DNA from: Desulfovibrio fairfieldensis
GTDB taxonomy: Bacteria > Desulfobacterota > Desulfovibrionia > Desulfovibrionales > Desulfovibrionaceae
Reading direction: 5' to 3'
DNA length: 64,000 bases
NCBI RefSeq assembly: GCF_001553605.1
Contig: NZ_CP014229.1
Coordinates: forward strand, 2,818,501 to 2,882,500
Positions within the stretch are counted from its first letter, which is position 1. The number at the start of each line of letters is the position of its first letter. Below, one piece after another: positions 1-8,257 of this stretch. The position numbers were made by a program, and so were the translations under genes. Under the pieces are notes generated by a model. That model saw only the letters and a program-made list of their open reading frames with translations. It was not told the DNA's origin and did no database searches.

Positions 1-76
1 TCCGCTTGCGTCGCAGACTGCAAGCGGCATAAAAGAAGACAGGCAGGCCTTGCGACAGGCCAGTCCGTTATTGCAT

Positions 77-1384
77 TCATTTTACCGCGGTTTCCTGGGC
101 ACTCACCTGACCGGCGCTCACCGGCACGGCCTGGCCGCCCCATTCCGCCCTGATCCAGGTCACGAGTTCAGCGATCTCGGCGTCGCTCATGCGGTGCGCG
201 AAGGGCGGCATGGCGTACATCCGCTCGCCGTTCTTGAAGATCTGGGTGGGAATGCCGTTGAGAACGGCTTTGATGAGCGTCTGCGGGTCGTCCATGGCCA
301 GCGTCGCATTGCCCTTCATGGCCGGGCCGACATTGGGGATGCCCTGGCCGTTCATGCCGTGACAGCCCGCGCAGGACGCCATATAGGCCAACCGGCCGGC
401 TGCCATGGGCGTGCCGGATTCCGGGGCGACGGCTTGCGGCAGCGGCGCGGGGGGCGCGGACGGCGGCACCAGCTTGCCGTCCTTGGCGGTGAGCAGATAG
501 GTGGCTACCGCCTTGACGTCCTCCGGTTCCATCGCGCCGGTCGAGAAATGCGTGACGGTGTACATCCCGTCGAACGCGGTGCCCTGGGGAGCGATGCCGG
601 TGGCCAGATAGGCGCTCAGCGCGGGAACGTCGAAGCCGTGTTTGGCAAGCGCCGCGGCGGTAATAGCGGGAACCGCCACGCCGTCCACTTCGCCGCCCTG
701 CAAGGCCCGGGAGAATTCGAGGCCCATCATGAAGTTGCGCGGCGAATGGCAGGCGCCGCAATGCGCCAGCCCTTCGACAAGATAGGCCCCCCGGTTCCAT
801 GCGGCGGAGCGTTGTTCGTTCCGCGGCAGCTTGCGGTCCGGGAAGTTCAACAGGGTCCAGAAGTTCATGAACGGGCGCACCGGCAGCACGAAAGCGCCGG
901 TATTGGCCTTGTTGGCGACCGGCATGGCCGGAATGCTCATATTGTAGGCGTAGAGCGCGTCAATGTCGTCAGGCGTCGTGAGCTGCGTGAAGACAAAGGG
1001 CATTGCCGGATAGAGATTGCGGTTGCCCGGCGCGATGCCGTCGCGCATCACGCGATGAAAATCGGCGCGCGTATAGTTGCCGATGCCGTATTGTTTGTCC
1101 GGCGTGATGTTGGTCGAATACAGCGTGCCGAACGGCGTCCCTATGGCCAGGCCTCCGGCGCCCATCGGCCCTTGCGGCAGCGAGTGGCAGCCGAAGCAGT
1201 CGCCGGCCAGGGCCAGTTCGCGCCCGCGCGGAATCAGGGCTTTCATCTGTTCGGGCGAAAGGGCCCGCTCCGCCTGCGGGGCCACGCCCGACGTCCGGAA
1301 CAGCCCGAACAAGACGGCAAGCGCCGCCACGATAACGACAGCGATGACGACAAAAATTGAATTGCGCAATGCATGGCTTTTCAT
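77..1384 (-). CDS. Membrane-anchored triheme cytochrome c, electron-acceptor subunit of a molybdenum hydroxylase or alcohol dehydrogenase
   Basis: The 435-residue protein starts with a short basic segment and one hydrophobic helix (about residues 8-28), which should anchor it on the periplasmic side of the membrane. Three CXXCH haem c sites are visible (CFGCH, CGACH, CAGCH), spaced through three cytochrome c domains. This is the usual layout of the AdhB/gluconate-dehydrogenase type cytochrome subunit that passes electrons from a periplasmic dehydrogenase to the quinone pool. It lies 9 bases downstream of the 2Fe-2S subunit and is surely co-transcribed with it, so the pair resembles isoquinoline-1-oxidoreductase-type aldehyde or heterocycle dehydrogenases. 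The molybdopterin subunit is not between them. The family is clear; the substrate is not. Confidence 0.88.
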   Translation of the reverse strand: MKSHALRNSIFVVIAVVIVAALAVLFGLFRTSGVAPQAERALSPEQMKALIPRGRELALAGDCFGCHSLPQGPMGAGGLAIGTPFGTLYSTNITPDKQYGIGNYTRADFHRVMRDGIAPGNRNLYPAMPFVFTQLTTPDDIDALYAYNMSIPAMPVANKANTGAFVLPVRPFMNFWTLLNFPDRKLPRNEQRSAAWNRGAYLVEGLAHCGACHSPRNFMMGLEFSRALQGGEVDGVAVPAITAAALAKHGFDVPALSAYLATGIAPQGTAFDGMYTVTHFSTGAMEPEDVKAVATYLLTAKDGKLVPPSAPPAPLPQAVAPESGTPMAAGRLAYMASCAGCHGMNGQGIPNVGPAMKGNATLAMDDPQTLIKAVLNGIPTQIFKNGERMYAMPPFAHRMSDAEIAELVTWIRAEWGGQAVPVSAGQVSAQETAVK

Positions 1385-1393
1385 GGCAGCCCC

Positions 1394-1966
1394 CTACCCG
1401 ATCACACAGCCGGGAGTGGCAAGCGCCACATCGCGCACGGCTTCGTAATACCGCACATAGCCCGTGCAGCGGCAAATATGCTCGTTGAGCGCTTCCTCGA
1501 TTGCGCCCTCCAGTTCGGCGCGCCTGATCGGCTTGCGCTTCAGGCCGTCGATGAAGGCGGTCGCGCCCGCGACAAAGCCGGGCGTGCAGTAGCCGCACTG
1601 GAACGCGAATTTTTCAATGAAAGCTCTCTGGATCGGCGTCAGTTCGGTAATGTTGCCGTCAGCGTCCGTTTTGGCCTGGCCTTCGATCGTGATGATCGTC
1701 TTGCCGTCAAAGGCATGCGCATTGGCAATGCAGGTCCGGGTGTCGACCAGGCTGCCGTCCGGCCGCACTTCCACGACGGTGCAGGCATGGCAGACGCCTT
1801 GCCCGCAGCCGAAATGCGTGCCGGTCAAGTTAAGATAATGATGTAAAAAGTCGATCATCGGCATCCCGACCGGCACCTCGAGAGGGCCGACCTTCTTGCC
1901 GTTTACAATCATGCTCAATGGTTTTTTCTCAATTCCGGGAGCTATATTTTCGTTGCCCATGCTCAT
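1394..1966 (-). CDS. (2Fe-2S)-binding small subunit of a xanthine-oxidase-family molybdenum hydroxylase (IorA-like)
   Basis: The 190-residue protein has the two cysteine clusters of this family. A plant-type ferredoxin site (CGQGVCHAC followed by a later Cys in TRTC) lies in the N-terminal half, and a second site (CGYC ... CRCTGY) lies in the C-terminal helical domain. Together they relay electrons from the molybdopterin centre to the partner cytochrome. A short N-terminal extension precedes the usual domain start. An in-frame ATG six bases inside (1960) has better spacing to the AAAGG ribosome site, so the true start may be there. The next gene is the triheme cytochrome. The catalytic large subunit, normally adjacent, is absent between 1 and 2459 and may lie beyond the left edge. 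Confidence 0.88.
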   Translation of the reverse strand: MSMGNENIAPGIEKKPLSMIVNGKKVGPLEVPVGMPMIDFLHHYLNLTGTHFGCGQGVCHACTVVEVRPDGSLVDTRTCIANAHAFDGKTIITIEGQAKTDADGNITELTPIQRAFIEKFAFQCGYCTPGFVAGATAFIDGLKRKPIRRAELEGAIEEALNEHICRCTGYVRYYEAVRDVALATPGCVIG

Positions 1967-2459
1967 GCCTTTCTTATTTTTTGATCTGGTTGGAAATCCA
2001 TAAATATATCAGCCGCGCCTGAAGACGACCCGGCATCTTCAAGCGCGTTGATTCAGGGTTGCGCACCCTTTCCCTCTTACAGTTTTCTCTTGAATCGATT
2101 GGCGGCAAAGAACAAAACTCAGGCGGGTCGGAGCCGGTATGGTCACGATTCTCACTTTGGAATGTAGGAGCTTTCTCTGGAAACATCAATAGTTGCATAA
2201 TAATATATGCAATATTATAAAATATGGCTGTCCGGCCCGGCCGGGCGGCGGCGCGCTTCCGCCCGGCGTACCAAAATGGGGGCTCGGGAATATTCTTTTT
2301 CAGCGCGATCCGCGCCGCCGCCCACTACCCGCAGCCCAAACCGGAGTCCGCCGCGCGCGGGGACGCCCCGGCCCCTTTTCAAAGCCGTGTTCCCTACCTA
2401 TAGTGTGCTTGCCGGTTTCCGGCCTCAGCCACGAACTCAAGCACAAGGATACCCCATAC
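1967..2459. other. Divergent intergenic region with an AT-rich inverted repeat
   Basis: This 493-base gap separates the minus-strand oxidoreductase genes from the plus-strand protease. I see no convincing gene. It is AT-rich near its middle and contains a perfect 7-bp inverted repeat, TTGCATA at 2193-2199 and TATGCAA at 2206-2212, a plausible operator. The part from about 2225 to 2400 is very GC-rich, with no clear signal. Confidence 0.5.
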
Positions 2460-5372
2460 ATGGACAAACACGGCTTCACCCTGCTCACGGAACGGGACAT
2501 GGCGGAAGTGGGCGGCACGGCCCGCCTCTGGCAGCACAAGATTACGGGCGCGCAACTGCTCTCCGTGGTCAATGCGGACGAAAACAAATGCTTCGGCGTG
2601 AGCTTCCGCACGCCGCCCACGGATTCCACGGGCGTGGCCCACATTCTGGAGCATTCGGTGCTCTGCGGCTCGGACAAGTATCCGGTCAAGGAGCCCTTCG
2701 TGGAGTTGCTCAAGGGCTCGCTGCAAACCTTTCTCAACGCCTTCACCTTTCCGGACAAGACCTGCTATCCGGTGGCCAGCGCCAACCTGCGCGATTTTTA
2801 CAATCTCATCGACGTCTACATCGACGCGGTCTTTCATCCCCGCATCAGCGAGGATATCTTCCGCCAGGAAGGCTGGCACGTGGAGGCGGAAAACGCCGAC
2901 GGCCCCTGGACCTACAAGGGCGTGGTCTACAATGAGATGAAGGGCGTGTATTCCTCGCCGGATTCCGTGCTGGCCGAGCAGAGCCAGCAGGCCCTGTTCC
3001 CGGACACGCTTTACAGCCTGGATTCCGGCGGCAATCCCGAGCGCATTCCGGACCTGACCTACCAGGCCTTTCACGATTTCCACAGCCGCTACTATCATCC
3101 GAGCAACGCCCGCTTCTTCTTCTGGGGCGACGATCCCGAGGACGAGCGCCTGCGCCTGCTGGACGCGGCCCTGGCGGGCTACACGGCCCGGCCCGCGGAT
3201 TCCGCCGTGCCCCTGCAGCCGCGCCGGGATGTGCCGCGCCAGATCGAGGTGCCCTACGCGGCGGCCGAAGGCGAACAGCGCGCCCTGTTCACGGTCAACT
3301 GGCTGCTGGGCGAGCGCGGCGACGTGGGCCAGGCCCTGCTCATGGAAATGCTGGAACACATTCTGGAAGGCCTGCCCGGTTCGCCGCTGCGCAAGGCCCT
3401 GATCGGTTCCGGCCTGGGCGAGGACACCACGGGCTGCGGCCTGGAAACGGACCTGCGCCAGATGTACTATTCCACAGGCCTCAAGGGCGTGGCTCCCGAC
3501 GACGTGCAGCAGGCCGAACTGCTGATTTTCGACACGCTGGCCCGACTGGCCGAGGAAGGCATTGACCCGGCGGCTGTGGAAGCGGCGGTGAACAGCGTGG
3601 AATTCGCCTATCGCGAAAACAATTCCGGCCGCTTCCCACGCGGTCTGGCGGCCATGATCCAGGCCCTGTCCACCTGGCTGTACGACGGCGACCCCCTGGC
3701 CCCCCTGGCCTGGGAAGGACCGCTCACGGCCATCAAGGAGCGCCTGGCCAAGGGCGAGAAGGTTTTTGAGGAAGCCATCCGCCAGTGGTTTTTAAACAAC
3801 GAGCACCGGGCCACCGTGGTCCTGCTGCCGGACGCCGGCCTGGGCAAAGTCCGCGAAGAGGCGGAAAGCGCCCGCCTGGCCGATGTCCAGGCCGAAGCGG
3901 GACCGGAGCGGCGCGCGGCCCTGGTGGAAGAAACCCTGCGCCTGCAGGAGGCCCAGACCGCGCCGGACAGCCCGGAAGCCCTGGCGACCATCCCGGCTCT
4001 GGGCCTGGGCGATCTGCCGCGCCGCAACGCCGCCATTCCCCGCGCCGAATCCCGTCTGCCGGAAGTCTGCCTCAGCCACGAGCTGCCCACCAGGGGCATT
4101 GCCTACGCCAATCTGCTGCTGCCTCTGAAAGGCCTGCCCGAGCGGCTGGTTCCCCTGCTGCCGCTCTTTGCCCGTTCCCTCACCGAACTGGGCACGGCAC
4201 GGCGCGACTTCACGGAGCTCGGCGCGTACATGGCGGCCAAGACCGGCGGCGTCGGGGCCGACACCCTGCTGGGCACCACAAGGGGCGAACGCCGCACCTT
4301 CAGTTATCTGAGCCTGGCGGGCAAGGCGGTCTACGACAAGATTCCGGACCTGTTCGGCATCTTCCATGAAATCCTGCTGGAGCCCCTGCGCGATCCCGCC
4401 GTGGCCCGCGAGCGTCTCAGGCAGATGCTGCTGGAAGGCAAGGCCCGCCTGGAGCACGGCCTGCAGGCCGCCGGGCATACGGCGGTGGGCACGCGGCTGC
4501 GCGCGCATTTCACCGGCGCGGGCGCGCTGGCCGAACGCACCGGCGGCGTAAGTTATCTGGCTTCAATACGCGGCCTGCTGGAACAGCTGGAAACGCAGCC
4601 GGAGGCCCTGCTGGCCGATCTGGAGGAATTGCGGACCCTGGTCATGTCCGCTTCCGGCGCGGTCTTTGACTGCACGGCCGAAGCCGGGGGACTGGCCCTG
4701 GCCCAGGACAGGGCCCGCGCCCTGCTGGCCGAGCTGCCTTCCAACGGCCCGGAACGCACGGACCACGAAACCGGGCCCATGCGCGACCTGCCCATGGCCG
4801 AGGCCTTCCTGGCCCCGGCCCAGATCAACTACGTGGGCAAAGCCGCCAACATCTATGACCAGGGTTATGTCTACCACGGCTCGGCCAGCGTGATTCTGCG
4901 CTATCTGCGCATGGGATACCTGTGGGAGCAGGTACGCGTGCGCGGCGGGGCCTACGGGGCCTTCTGCATGCTGGACCGCCTGGGCGGCACCCTGGTCTGC
5001 GCCTCCTACCGCGACCCCAACGTGGACCAGACTCTGGCCGCCTATGACGGCATGGCCGACTTTCTGCGCGGCTTCAAGCCGGACAAGGCCCAACTGACCC
5101 AGGCCATTGTGGGCGCGGTAGGCGATCTGGACAGTTACCTGCTGCCCGACGCCAAGGGGGCCCAGTCCCTGGCGCGCTGGCTCACCGGCGATACGGACGA
5201 GATCCGCCAGCGGATGCGCGAGGAAATTCTGGGCACCACGGAGCGGCACTTCAGCGAGTTCGCCGACGTGCTGGCCGAAGCCGCGCGCCAAGGCGCGGTC
5301 TGCGTGCTGGGCGGCCCCAAAACCAAGGAAGCGGCCGAAGCCCACGGCTGGGCCGCGCAAAACCTGCTGTAA
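2460..5372 (+). CDS. M16C-family zinc metallopeptidase (PreP/Cym1-like)
   Basis: The 970-residue size and a single inverted zinc motif HILEH at residues 61-65 identify an M16C (pitrilysin/insulinase) peptidase. The surrounding residues (a DKYP...EPF stretch and LLKGS just downstream) and the later YNEMKG acidic helix, which carries the third zinc ligand, are typical of PreP/Cym1-type enzymes that degrade peptides inside a closed two-half chamber. No signal peptide is present, so it should be cytoplasmic. The open frame extends upstream to about 2193, but the ATG at 2460 has an AAGGAT site about nine bases upstream and begins directly with family sequence. It is followed after two bases by the sulfotransferase-like gene, so the two are probably co-transcribed. 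Confidence 0.93.
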   Translation: MDKHGFTLLTERDMAEVGGTARLWQHKITGAQLLSVVNADENKCFGVSFRTPPTDSTGVAHILEHSVLCGSDKYPVKEPFVELLKGSLQTFLNAFTFPDKTCYPVASANLRDFYNLIDVYIDAVFHPRISEDIFRQEGWHVEAENADGPWTYKGVVYNEMKGVYSSPDSVLAEQSQQALFPDTLYSLDSGGNPERIPDLTYQAFHDFHSRYYHPSNARFFFWGDDPEDERLRLLDAALAGYTARPADSAVPLQPRRDVPRQIEVPYAAAEGEQRALFTVNWLLGERGDVGQALLMEMLEHILEGLPGSPLRKALIGSGLGEDTTGCGLETDLRQMYYSTGLKGVAPDDVQQAELLIFDTLARLAEEGIDPAAVEAAVNSVEFAYRENNSGRFPRGLAAMIQALSTWLYDGDPLAPLAWEGPLTAIKERLAKGEKVFEEAIRQWFLNNEHRATVVLLPDAGLGKVREEAESARLADVQAEAGPERRAALVEETLRLQEAQTAPDSPEALATIPALGLGDLPRRNAAIPRAESRLPEVCLSHELPTRGIAYANLLLPLKGLPERLVPLLPLFARSLTELGTARRDFTELGAYMAAKTGGVGADTLLGTTRGERRTFSYLSLAGKAVYDKIPDLFGIFHEILLEPLRDPAVARERLRQMLLEGKARLEHGLQAAGHTAVGTRLRAHFTGAGALAERTGGVSYLASIRGLLEQLETQPEALLADLEELRTLVMSASGAVFDCTAEAGGLALAQDRARALLAELPSNGPERTDHETGPMRDLPMAEAFLAPAQINYVGKAANIYDQGYVYHGSASVILRYLRMGYLWEQVRVRGGAYGAFCMLDRLGGTLVCASYRDPNVDQTLAAYDGMADFLRGFKPDKAQLTQAIVGAVGDLDSYLLPDAKGAQSLARWLTGDTDEIRQRMREEILGTTERHFSEFADVLAEAARQGAVCVLGGPKTKEAAEAHGWAAQNLL

Positions 5373-5374
5373 TC

Positions 5375-6253
5375 ATGAACGCCCCCGGCCGTCTCGTGCT
5401 GGTGCTGGGCATGCACCGCAGCGGCACCAGCACGCTGGCCAGGGGCCTGCGGGTTCTGGGGGTCGCGTTGGGCAAGAATCTGCTGCCCGCGCACCCCTGC
5501 AATCCCAAGGGCTTTTTCGAGGATGCCGGGTTCTATGCCTTCAACAAGGCTCTGCTGGCCCAACTGGGCCTGACCTGGCGCAGCCCGGAAGCGCCGGACA
5601 CGGCGGCGTTGCGGCGGCTGGCCGCCGGTCCGCCGGGAGTCACGGCCCTGGGGCTGCTGCGCGAAAAAAGCGCCGGACAGGCGATTCTGGGCCTCAAAGA
5701 CCCGCGCATGAGCCGCCTGCTGCCCTTCTGGCGGCCGGTGCTGGCGGCTTCAGGCCTGCGCGCGCACTGCTGCATCGCCCTGCGCCACCCGGAAAGCGTG
5801 GCTCATTCCTTGTGGCAGCGGGACCGCCTGAACGCGGAACTCAGCCACGCCCTCTGGCTCGCATACATGCTCGACGCTCTGGAAGGCAGCATCGGCCTGC
5901 CGCGTCTGCTGGCGGACTACGGCCTTCTGCTGCGCAAGCCCGAACAACAGTTGCAACGCCTGGGACATTTTCTGAATCTGCCCTTGGACCCGGCGGAGCT
6001 GACGCTGTTCGCGGACGATTTTCTGGACAAAACACTCTGCCACCACAGCCCGGCCGACGGCGCCGACCGGAAAAGCCACGGCGGAGCCTGGGCGGCCATG
6101 GCCCTCCGCCTGTATGAGGCCCTTGTCCCGGCGGCCGCTGATTCCCCTGAGCGCCGGACGCTGGACGAACCGCGCCTAGCCCGCCTGGTGACGAGCCTGC
6201 GGCGTGAATCCGCCGCCCTGGCGTTTCCGGTCTCTCCGGAGACCCGGCCATGA
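5375..6253 (+). CDS. P-loop sulfotransferase-family protein
   Basis: This 292-residue protein opens with LVLVLGMHRSGTSTLA. The GMHRSGTS phosphate-binding loop (about residues 12-19) is the PAPS-binding P-loop of bacterial sulfotransferase-like proteins. A LGLKDPRM segment further on fits the 3'-phosphate-binding region seen in these proteins. The acceptor cannot be told from sequence; relatives often act on glycans or lipids or sit in surface-polysaccharide clusters, but no such genes are nearby. Its start is two bases after the protease stop, and its last bases overlap the start of the next gene (ATGA), which implies translational coupling with the CbiR-like enzyme. Confidence 0.8.
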   Translation: MNAPGRLVLVLGMHRSGTSTLARGLRVLGVALGKNLLPAHPCNPKGFFEDAGFYAFNKALLAQLGLTWRSPEAPDTAALRRLAAGPPGVTALGLLREKSAGQAILGLKDPRMSRLLPFWRPVLAASGLRAHCCIALRHPESVAHSLWQRDRLNAELSHALWLAYMLDALEGSIGLPRLLADYGLLLRKPEQQLQRLGHFLNLPLDPAELTLFADDFLDKTLCHHSPADGADRKSHGGAWAAMALRLYEALVPAAADSPERRTLDEPRLARLVTSLRRESAALAFPVSPETRP

Positions 6254-7086
6254 GCGGGCAATCCACGGCCCATCCCCTGGCGGGCCGCCTGGCCGCGCCC
6301 TCCTTTGTGCTGCCCGGCACGGTGGCGGAAAACGCGCGTTTTCTGAGCGGCAGAGTGGACGAGATGGCCCTCTGCTTTTTTGAAGCCCAGGCCTGCCTGA
6401 AGTACGGCGAAAATGATCTGCCGCCGGATTTGGCGGAACCTTCGGAATCAGGGAGGTTGCGCTGCCACGTCCACTTGCCCGTGGACCTGCCCTGGCCCTC
6501 CCGCCACGGGACGGCGGCCGAAGCCGAAGCGGCGGCCGCGGCGGATCTGGCCCTGGCGGTCTGCGCCGGAGCCGCCTATCTGCATCCGGGCTTGGCCGTG
6601 CTGCACCCGCCCGCAGGTTCCCCGGCGCACAAACGCCGCCTGCTGCGCGCTTTCGCGGCCCGCTGGCAGGCCCGCAGCCGCATTCCCCTTTTACTGGAGA
6701 ATGTGGATTCCTGCGACGTGCTGGAATTGGGAAAAACCTTTCCGGCGGACCACGGGCTGGGCCTCTGTCTGGACGTAGGGCATCTCCTGGGCTATGCTCA
6801 AGACCATCTCCTGAATTCCGAGCTGCCGGAAACAGCGGCCCTGGTTCATTGGAGCGCGCCCGGCAGGAAGGATCAACACCTCCCGCTGACGGAATTCACA
6901 ATGCGGCAACGCCGCACGGCGGCAGCTCTCATGGGCCGTCTGCCGCATACGGCTGTTCATCTGGCGGAAATTTTTCACTGGCCGGGTGTGGCGGCATCGC
7001 TGCCCGTGCTGGCGGCGCTGGCCCGCGAAGCTCTGCCGGAAAAAACGGACCCGAACGCACAACCATACGAAAACACGCATTCATGA
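6250..7086 (+). CDS. cbiR: TIM-barrel phosphodiesterase, probably cobamide-remodelling CbiR
   Basis: The 278-residue protein looks like a xylose-isomerase/AP-endonuclease-2 TIM barrel. Likely metal-binding strands are visible: HVHLP (about 73-77), LLENVDSCD (about 148-156), CLDVGH (173-178), and later His residues near 200 and 210. CbiR, described from Akkermansia, belongs to this superfamily and hydrolyses the nucleotide loop of cobamides to AdoCbi-phosphate so that the lower ligand can be replaced. Desulfovibrionaceae carry related proteins. No other cobamide gene is nearby, so the assignment rests on fold and motifs. The gene overlaps the sulfotransferase stop by four bases. An alternative is another sugar-phosphate isomerase-like barrel. 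Confidence 0.62.
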   Translation: MSGQSTAHPLAGRLAAPSFVLPGTVAENARFLSGRVDEMALCFFEAQACLKYGENDLPPDLAEPSESGRLRCHVHLPVDLPWPSRHGTAAEAEAAAAADLALAVCAGAAYLHPGLAVLHPPAGSPAHKRRLLRAFAARWQARSRIPLLLENVDSCDVLELGKTFPADHGLGLCLDVGHLLGYAQDHLLNSELPETAALVHWSAPGRKDQHLPLTEFTMRQRRTAAALMGRLPHTAVHLAEIFHWPGVAASLPVLAALAREALPEKTDPNAQPYENTHS

Positions 7087-7143
7087 AAGTTTTTGTTCTT
7101 TACCAGGGGCAAAAAGACCATTCTCAGTGCTGCTACGCCTATT

Positions 7144-7170
7144 AGAGCATTTTTAGTTTGAAACGCTCTA
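7144..7170. terminator. Hairpin after cbiR
   Basis: TAGAGC (7144-7149) pairs with GCTCTA (7165-7170) across an A/T-rich loop. It lies 58 bases after the cbiR stop and directly abuts the left end of the insertion sequence. It may end the protease-sulfotransferase-cbiR transcript. A related AGAGCA...TGCTCT hairpin occurs at 60296-60345. Confidence 0.45.
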
Positions 7171-7992
7171 GGACCTGTTAACACTAATTGTAAAAATGTT
7201 CTTCATGGGTTAACTTTGCCCTATGAAGATATCCAAAGAACAGTATGAGCGTATTGCGAATAGCTTTCCGCGACAGCGAGGCAATGTTACTCAGGACAAC
7301 CTTCAAATCATTAACGCCATCTTGTACGTCGCTGAAAATGGCTGCAAGTGGCGAAGCTTGCCGGCAGAGTTTGGAAACTGGCACTCAATTTATACTCGCA
7401 TGAGCCGATGGAGCAAAAACGGTGTGCTCGACAGGATTTTTGAACGCCTCCAACGCGAACGTTTACTATGCATCAAAATCGAAGCCGTCTCTCTCGATAG
7501 TACCACTGTTAAAGTTCACCCCGATGGGATGGGAGCCTTAAAAAAACAGGTCCGCAATCCATCGGAAAGTCCAGAGGCGGATGGACAACCAAAATTCATA
7601 TGGTTGCCGCGTCAGCCGAATGCGCGCTGATATTCAGCCTTTCCCCCGGCAATGCCGGGGATGCGCCCCAGGGAAGAAGTCTTTTGGAGCGCCTCGGTCC
7701 CGCGCCGGGACCGTGCAGCCTTCTCATGGACAGGGCATACGAAGGCAATGAAACTCAGTGCCTAAGCCGTAGCTTGGGCTACGACCCGGTTGTTCCGCCA
7801 AATCCCAATCGGCTGAAACCGTGGGAGTATGACAAAGAACTGTACAAAAAACGCAACGAAATTGAGAGACTCTTCAGACGGTTAAAAGGCTTCAGGCGCA
7901 TAGCAACTCGATATGACAAGCTGGATGTCATTTTCCTTGCCTTTATCGTTTTTGCTCTCATCGTCGAGGCTCTCAAATAGTGTTAACAGGCC
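7171..7992 (+). mobile_element. IS5-family insertion sequence, about 0.82 kb
   Basis: A complete-looking element carries one transposase gene split by a frameshift. Terminal inverted repeats share CCTGTTAACACTA: left copy 7174-7186, right copy as its complement at 7978-7990, with GGA or GG outside. The right repeat overlaps the transposase stop codon. No unambiguous target duplication can be read. The IS is more AT-rich than its surroundings, as expected for a recent arrival. Confidence 0.85.
7223..7980 (+). CDS. IS5-family DDE transposase made by programmed -1 frameshift
   Basis: Two overlapping frames encode one protein of about 252 residues. The first frame (7223-7630) carries the N-terminal helix-turn-helix domain (GCKWRSLP, WSKNGV) and the first catalytic Asp (SLDSTTVK). 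The second (open to 7980) carries the second Asp (LLMDRAYEG) and the Glu region (RNEIERLFRRLK). An A7 run at 7540-7546, read as A AAA AAA, is a canonical -1 slippery site. Slipping there joins LKK to TGPQSIGKSRGGWTTKIH, the conserved core of this family. All three acidic residues are present, so the element could be active. The frames should be treated as one gene, not a pseudogene. Confidence 0.88.
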
Positions 7993-7993
7993 A

Positions 7994-8021
7994 TAGGGCA
8001 TTCCAACGTTGGAATGCCCTA
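7994..8021. repeat. Perfect 28-bp palindrome beside the IS right end
   Basis: TAGGGCATTCCAAC (7994-8007) is followed at once by its exact reverse complement (8008-8021). It begins two bases after the IS right inverted repeat. A perfect palindrome with no loop is more likely a protein-binding site or a fold-back remnant than a terminator. Confidence 0.75.
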
Positions 8022-8257
8022 ACGCCGAACACGGTGAGGCGCGCCGCGAAGACCGACCCGACGGGCGGCCCGTAGGGCCGTGCCTGTAGCCCAAAGGGCG
8101 CACGGGCATCGAGAGCAACGCGGCGTGGATTCCGGCGATAACCGCGTTTTTTGCCGGAATGACCCCTTTGAAACGTATAGCGTGTCAAAGGTAATCTGCC
8201 TTGGAGCAGTTGACACTTTTCATGCCTGAACTGTTCCAGGAGGCCAAGGGGAGGGCC
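8022..8257. other. Structured intergenic stretch upstream of the DHH gene
   Basis: There is no convincing coding sequence. Two hairpins are visible: one around the CGGCCCGTAGGGCCG sequence near 8066-8080, and ATTCCGGC (8129-8136) pairing with GCCGGAAT (8153-8160). In-frame upstream starts of the next gene (TTG 8201, ATG 8222) fall here. Confidence 0.4.

Noticed and set aside
7083..7145. 20-codon frame (MKVFVLYQGQ...) overlapping the cbiR stop
   Set aside because: The overlap could allow coupled translation, but the peptide has no recognisable feature and ends near a hairpin; too weak to list as a gene.
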